Assembly (NCBI RefSeq): GCF_001186125.1
Contig: NW_014040265.1
Span: forward strand, 36,164-70,361
DNA from: Sphaeroforma arctica JP610
Taxonomy: Eukaryota > Opisthokonta > Ichthyosporea > Ichthyophonida
Length of the DNA: 34,198 bases
Direction of reading: 5' to 3'
In this document: positions 25,001 through 32,900 of the stretch, piece after piece
How the letters are laid out: each line of letters starts with the position of its first letter
Numbering within the stretch: the first letter of the stretch is position 1
Notes under the pieces: model-generated
Databases searched by the model: none
The model's input: only the letters and a program-made list of their open reading frames with translations
What the model was told of the DNA's origin: nothing
Program-made: the position numbers and the translations under genes

Positions 25001-28000
25001 TATATATTTACACACATATATAAACACAACATATAACATATACATCTCTGCACATACCTCCGCGACTCTTGGTCGACTGACTAGTGTGTAGCACACTATG
25101 CCTGCTCTTCACACTACTAGTGCGACTGCCCCCCATCTGCGAGATCTTTCGCGCAATATCTGTGGCAAACGCTGACGCCTTGCGTACATTCGGCACCATA
25201 TTCTCATCAAAACCAGCCGGGACGGGTTCGTCCAGATCGGGTTCTTTGTCCTCGTCCGAGTCGCTGTCGTCTCCGTCTGTGGGGGGGTACGTGTGCGTTG
25301 GGTTCAGTACTGCCGCTCGATGGTTGCATACGTTATCATACGGAACGTATTGCATTTAATACAACACAGTTCAATAACCGTGTAGGGTGGTGGGGTTTAT
25401 GTGCCCGTTCGACCCGGTTGAGTATAGTCATAAGTGGTGTGTGGTGAGACTCTAACGAGTGCGTTCCATTTAGTGCTGCCGCTCGATGGTTGAAAACGTT
25501 GTAATGCTTATCGCATTGGATCCAAGACATCACAGTCCGCCGAGTACTCGTAGGTCTAGTTGTGCTATATGTATTTTCAACTCAGATTCTGAGATCGATG
25601 GGGTTATCAAATGTGTGGCTGCATGTCGTTGTAAACATTCGCACATAACCTCAGAGAACACCAGACCATCCAAAAAATAAGATAACACAGACAAATAACT
25701 GCCACATATGCATCAATGAAAAAAACAACAACATATAATCAACACCATATCAGTAATACAACCAGTCATCACCACTAACCAATAGTCAAGTACCGAACTT
25801 CTATCGCCACATACCTGCCAACTGGTCTGTATAGGCCTTTCCCATCTGTAGCTCAATCAGACCATAGTACACTCCATCCTTAATCTTCATCAACTCATCG
25901 TGCGTGCCTTGCTCGTGGATTCTGTAAGAGAGGTTGTAAGAGAGGTTTGTGCGCAGTTAATGTGTGTTAACGGTTTGGGCGGTTGGTAACCAAATACAAG
26001 TTGTGGTAGACCTGGCGAGACAAACAGGCTTGTACAATAATGAGCTACGTAAATCGCACGCATCACAAGGCATACAGGGAACTTAAAACAGCACCTGCAC
26101 AGCTACATATATCCAAACAAAGTAGATACGTGACTACTGAGAGATTGCCCTTACATGTGTACAAACCACGTGCAAACACTGGAATGGTGTGCTCCTCGGC
26201 TGGGATGGTCAAAGTTATCATATATGCTTGATAGCGAATAGTGTACTGCTGACTGTGTGGGCAATAAACTCATTTTCTATCACCTCAAAACAAAGAAGAA
26301 AATCAGCGCAATGTATATTTACGGAATATACACTCACTCTCCATTTTTGGATAAGAACACGGACACGACTTGCGCAGTGTATAGTAAACCACCTGCCCTG
26401 TGTGAGCAATACACTTACTTTCCGTCTTTGAAGCACGCGATCACATCAGCGTTGCGAATAGTTGTCAGTCGGTGCGCCACAACCAGACACGTGCGGTTGT
26501 TGTCGTCCATGAGACCGTCGAGCGCCTGCGTGTGGGTGGCAGGACTTCAATCAGCACATATGGCTTATCTAGGCGTATATATATATACATACATACATAC
26601 GTATATATACATACATACATACATATATATATACACACACAGAGACATATATATATATATATACATATACATATACATATATACTCAAATGCTGAGAACG
26701 AATACGTACTACTTTTATATACGTACTACTTTTATATATGTAAGGGGTAAGAGGTATGTAGGTGTATATCTGTATGGTCATGGTCACTGGTTCGCATTCA
26801 TAAGTGTGTATTGTCAATTTTATATCGCCGAGTACATACCTACCTATACAAGCATATTTAGTTCTATTCCCTTGCCTTATATTATAACAACTACCGTTGC
26901 TTACTGATTCAGGTCAAATATTGCATCTCAGAAACAAACATGAACATGTCAAGCGTCAGGTATAAAAAAAACAAGTGTCAGGTGTCGATCGTCAGTGTCA
27001 TGTTAAATTAAAAATATCAAAGATAGATATCCGATATGCACTGCTACCGCTTTCCATCTCAAGAGCACTGTTTGCTACACATTAAAAGCACAAATCTTTG
27101 GGCTGCGTATGCAGCAGCATCTACCCACATACGCATTCGTATCAGTAGACATGTGTATGTACAAACGAGTACTTATGCCAATGAGCAGACACTTACGGCG
27201 CTATCGAATCGTGACACAGCTGTTAAATTATACACTCTCATGCACATACATGCAGACAAACACACACACACACATATATATATAAATATATAGGCATATA
27301 CATACACATATATCATACCGCCTGGACAATTCTCTCACTCTCCGTATCCAGAGCACTAGTGGCTTCGTCCAGCAACAGAATCTGTGGCCGACGGATAATG
27401 GCACGGGCAATGGCGATGCGCTGTTTCTGACCGCCTGAGAGTTGCACACCTTTCTCACCCACCAGTGTGTCGAAGCCGTTTGGGAACTGCATGATGTAGC
27501 TGTGAACGGGATGGAGGAGTATATGAGGCGATTCAATAGAAGTACACGGGCAGTGCATGCCACGTGGTAGCACACACACACTGTTGTAGATCACACCGAG
27601 ATACTATACCTATGCTAAACGTCAACGGAAGGGGACTTCCAAATCCAAACTACAAACGTGAAGCCGCTCTGACTTAAGTCCTATTTTTATAACACACCAC
27701 AAAGACATGGACAATAAAACACTCCAAAGACATAGACACTGAAAGACCCCAAAGACAGAACAACTCACTACCACTCACTTGTAGGCATTGGCGCCAGTCC
27801 CACTTCTATAAAAGATCCCAAAGACATAGACACTGAAAGACCCCAACGACATAGAACAACCCACTACCACTCACTTGTAGGCATTAGCGTCCTTGGCGGC
27901 TTGCACGATGTCGTCCATAGACACAGTTGAGATGTCGCCCTTTCCGAACGCAATGTTCTCTGCGATGGTGCCGTGGAAGAGAGAGGGCTCCTGTCCCACC

Positions 28001-29894
28001 AGTCCTATATACACAAATATAGGTTATTCACCCAGGATTAGATAAACGGGCTGGGCTGGATTGGGTTGGGTTTAGGGTTGGGCTGGGTTGGATGGGGTTG
28101 GGTGTTTGAGAATAACTCCAGTAAGCTATGGGCAATCTGTAGCTTTGGTACGAATCAGCTCGGGTCGGAGAATGACTCACACAAGCGTGTGTTTGTACTA
28201 CATAACCAGAATATTGGACCTTAAGTCCTGAATATTGGAACTTTAGTCCTGAATATTGGACCTTGAGTCGTGAATATTGGACCTTAAGTCCTGAGACACA
28301 TGGACAAAGAAGGGACCGCAATGAAGATCCGGACAAACCACTCTACAAGTTGGCCGGATGGAAGGGAGTCGTGGATTGGTTACACAACACTACAATACCA
28401 CATACACAGACAAGTGATGGAAACCTTCGGCTGATGAATAACCCTAAAACCCAAAACCCTTATATACCACAATGCCATAGTGGGTATAAAGTGTCGCACG
28501 ACACACGCAGATGCTATGAGGAGAGAGATAGAGATAGACATTGCAAACATAAACCACACACCAACACCACAGATAGACGAGTGACATAGACCATATGCAC
28601 AAACCTCAAACACCACCACTAAAACATAAGCATACCCATTTGACCACGCAGCCAGTATGTGTCCAGACCCTTAATGTCCTGGCCATCCAGCAGAACAGAC
28701 CCCTGAATGGGCTCATAGAAACGCTGCAGCATGCCAATAGCGGTACTCTTACCTACCCATTGCGGAAGAGGAGTGGACGTAGCAAGATTGTTATGTATTA
28801 GCTTCTGTTTGGGTAGGGGGTTCTTTTGGGTTTGGTACATCACCGACTTTGCTGTATATGGTGTATTGCGCGAGTTGGGTTTCCTATGCTAACTGATGTG
28901 TGAGGTGCTCGTCATTCGCTGTAGATGATCAGTAGTATTGGATGTCGCAGACATTGATAGATACAGCAAACTGCGCGAGTCTCGATATAGATTTCGCTGT
29001 TACCGTTACATGCAAGCAATTCACGCTGCTATATATATATATATATATACATATGTATACACTCCCACATGATAATAAATATACACATGTATTTGTACAT
29101 ATATACTATATCTTATATATATATATATATACTTACCAAGGACCACTCACTTACCACTTCCCGAAGCACCGACTAAGGCGACGGTTTGGCCTGGCTTGAC
29201 CTTCAAGTTGAAGTTTTTGAGAATCACTTGGTCGGGTCGAGATGGGTAGACGAATGTGATGTCTTTAAACTCGATCACTCCCGCTGTGCTGTCGGGTTTG
29301 GCACCACCGTCCTGATGATGGCATGGACACACGCATGAAGAGTGTGAGAATACGTACCTTGTATCGTCATACATATATGTATGCAAGAACATACAGGTGT
29401 ATATGTATGCTCATACAGTTATATATGTCCGATTTATGATGTGTGGTTGAGCGATTTTATGTGAACCGTATTAGAAGTCTGGTTATGTCTGCGTCTCCGT
29501 TTGTTTGTGCGGGTGCGATTGTGAGCGCCTGTGTAAACGCGTGCGTGTGTATAATGTGCATATACGTGTATGTGTGTAATGTGTACTTGGATGTTTGTGT
29601 GTAGATACCTATACCTATACCTACATATATATATCTATAAGTATATATATATTGTAACAATATATATATATATACATATACATATACGTACGCACACACA
29701 CACATATATATATACATACGTATGAGCGTAACCGTTGACCTACCTCTGGAATTCGGGGGTTTCGCTTGAGGATACGCATGATAGACTCCATAGCACCACG
29801 GCCTTCAAGGATGGATGTGAAATTAGGACCCACCTGAGAATACATATCGAGAAACAATTGTCAAAAAGTGAAGTCGAAAACTATATGCATATAG

Positions 29895-29931
<37 letters not shown>

Positions 29932-29940
29932 TACGTATGC

Positions 29941-29971
<31 letters not shown>

Positions 29972-32900
29972 GATCATACACATACATATACATAAATTCA
30001 TACATATACATACATATACACACACACATATATATATATACTCAATATATATATATATACACTATATACGTATATACATATACATACATACACATACATA
30101 CATACATAGATCATACATATATATATATATATCCCAAAAGTCCCTCAAAATCGGACCACTCCGTACCATTCTGAAACGGAAGGACACACTGGTCACACCA
30201 GCCACTAACTGCTCCACAGTACGTGTACACTCGCAATGTACGACATACACATCACTGCTACACACCTGGGCAATCGCCATAGCACCCATAGTGGGACTCA
30301 GGAACACATCTCCCACTTGCCTGTCCTTATACAACTATCAGAATAAACCATACCTGCATGGTACTACACCTCTCACCCTACACACTTCTCTATAGATCTA
30401 CACCGCGTACAGACATAGTAAATAAGTTATAGGGACTAGCCAACCACACACCCGAGCAACAGCCAGAGCCCTCGTCATGAAAATGAACCGAAGCACACTC
30501 AGCCCCATATTTGAAACAATACATCCACTACACTACTACAGTTCAATTGATGTACAAGATATACACCCCACTACAAACCACCCCCACACCTGCGCAATAG
30601 CCATAGTCCCCATCATGAAACTGAAGAACACATTGGTTACATCGCCCACGGACTGGATGTTGGGATCGTCGTTGCTGATCAGATACCCGCCCCACCACCA
30701 ACCCAAGGCATAGGTCAGGAAGATGATCATGAAGATAAAGCCCAGACTCAGGGCCAGCAGAAGCCCGGCCTTGATGGCAACCTATTTGAGATACACAAAG
30801 GGTAAATACATCACGAATGAACACACAGGTCAGGAAGAGGGGTATAGAGATAAAGCCCAGACTCAAGGCTAGCAGAAGTCATGCTCTGATGGCAACTGAT
30901 GTAAAATGATATAGTATGAATACACCAGGAGTGAATATACGTAGGCAAAAAAGATAGGTATCGAGGAACAAGCCCTGACTAAGGGTAAATACATCACGAA
31001 TGAACACATAGGTCAGGAAGAGGAGTATAAAGATAAAGCCCAGACTCAAGGCTAGCAGAAGTTATGCTCTGATGGTAACTGATGTAAAACGACATAGTAT
31101 GAATACACCAGGAGTGGATATACGTAGGCATAAAACATATACATATACAAATACACACGTATATATATAAATACACAGACACATACATGTATACATATAC
31201 ATTTACATATAAATTTGCACATACACACTCACACACAGAAACATATGCGCGTGTGTTGTGTACACACCCACCTTCTCAGCACCAGCAACAAAGCCCTCGT
31301 AGCGCTCCGTCTGAGTCTTTTCCGCCGACAAACTGGCGACCGTTCGCATTGAGCTGAAGGTCTCCTCAGCCACACCGCCTGCCTTAGCGTACGCCGTTTG
31401 CTGCTGCTCTGTGATGATCTTAATAGCCACGCCCAAGGCACCGAAGGCAATGATCATCACGGGGAGACCGGCACACATCATCAGAGCCATCTTCCAGCCT
31501 GTGTGTGGGCGGGCGTGTAAGTAGGTAACACACACAGAAGAATATAAGCAATACATTTACCCTTCACGATACCCACAATGAAACCTTCGAAGAAAGGGCA
31601 TATACATCTAACCCTCTGATTACACACAGAAGAATATAAGCAAACCACCTACCCTTCAAGAAACCCAGAATGAAACCTCCGAAGAAAGGACATAGACATC
31701 TGACCCTCTAATCACACACAGAAGAATACAAGCAAACCATTTACCCTTCACGAAACCCAGAATGAAACCTCCAAAGAACTGGCAGATATACTTGATGAAT
31801 TCGGAAAGTTTCTGGCCGATGGCACCCTGTATCAAAACGGTATCTCCTGCAATACGCGACGACAGCTGTGTGGGCTCTCGCACATCATACCATCCTAGTT
31901 CCTGCTTGAGTGTCGCTCGCAGCGCCTGTTTAGCAGAAGCACCCAAATAGATAAGTAATGGTATACATACACACACACACACATACATACTAACTCTTAT
32001 ATATATATATATACATATATGCATATATTTACATATATATATATAAACATATATATATATATGTACAATTTGTGAAGAGAAAATAGACTTCCAACTGTCC
32101 TCAGATGTATGACGCTAGCCCGAGAAGAACCTTCATACCTGAACACACCGCAGGCGGAGGTGGCGATCTCAAAGTGCAAGTGAGCGCGTAAGCGAATACG
32201 TTTACCAGAAGCGAAAGGAGTCAATAAAACATTATGGCAGAAAATACCTACCTCTGCCCGGAGTATCTCAACCTGATTGGCCGCCGCAACTGCGAAGCAT
32301 GCATAACCAAGGAAACTGGTGAGAAAGAGCACGATGGCAAAGTAGAAGAAGTTCAGCGACGCATCCTTGACGACATCGGGTTGGTATGTGGGATAGAATC
32401 CGTCCATGGTGTCTCCAAGTAGCAGACCAAAGAAGGGGAAGGCGACACCTGTGTGTTTATGGTAGGTAGTTTGAACTTTGATAATGAAGGAATGCAACGT
32501 TTGTGTGTATATAGAGAGACAGGAATGATAGTTGAGTTTTATTAATTAAGCAATACAACGTTTGTGTGTATATAGAGGGGCAGGAATGATAGTTGAGCTT
32601 GATTAATTAAGCAATACAACGTTTGTGTGTATGTAGAGAGGCAGGAATGATAGTCGAGCTTGATTAATTAAGCAATACAACGTTTGTGTGTATATAGAGA
32701 TGCAGGAATGATAGTTGAGCTTGATTAATTAAGCAATACAATGTGTGTGTGTCTATAGAGAGTCAATGATGATAGTTGAGCTTGATTAATTAAGCAATAC
32801 AACGTTTGTGTGTATGTAGAGAGGCAGGAATGATAGTCGAGCTAGGATATTAAAGAAAGACAGCTTACAACACGTATCTAGTGCGATAAAATTTTACTCA

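Noticed and set aside
27765-32850. CRISPR-like arrays among the regularly spaced repeats
   Set aside because: Units are contiguous tandem repeats without unique spacers, inside introns of a eukaryotic gene.
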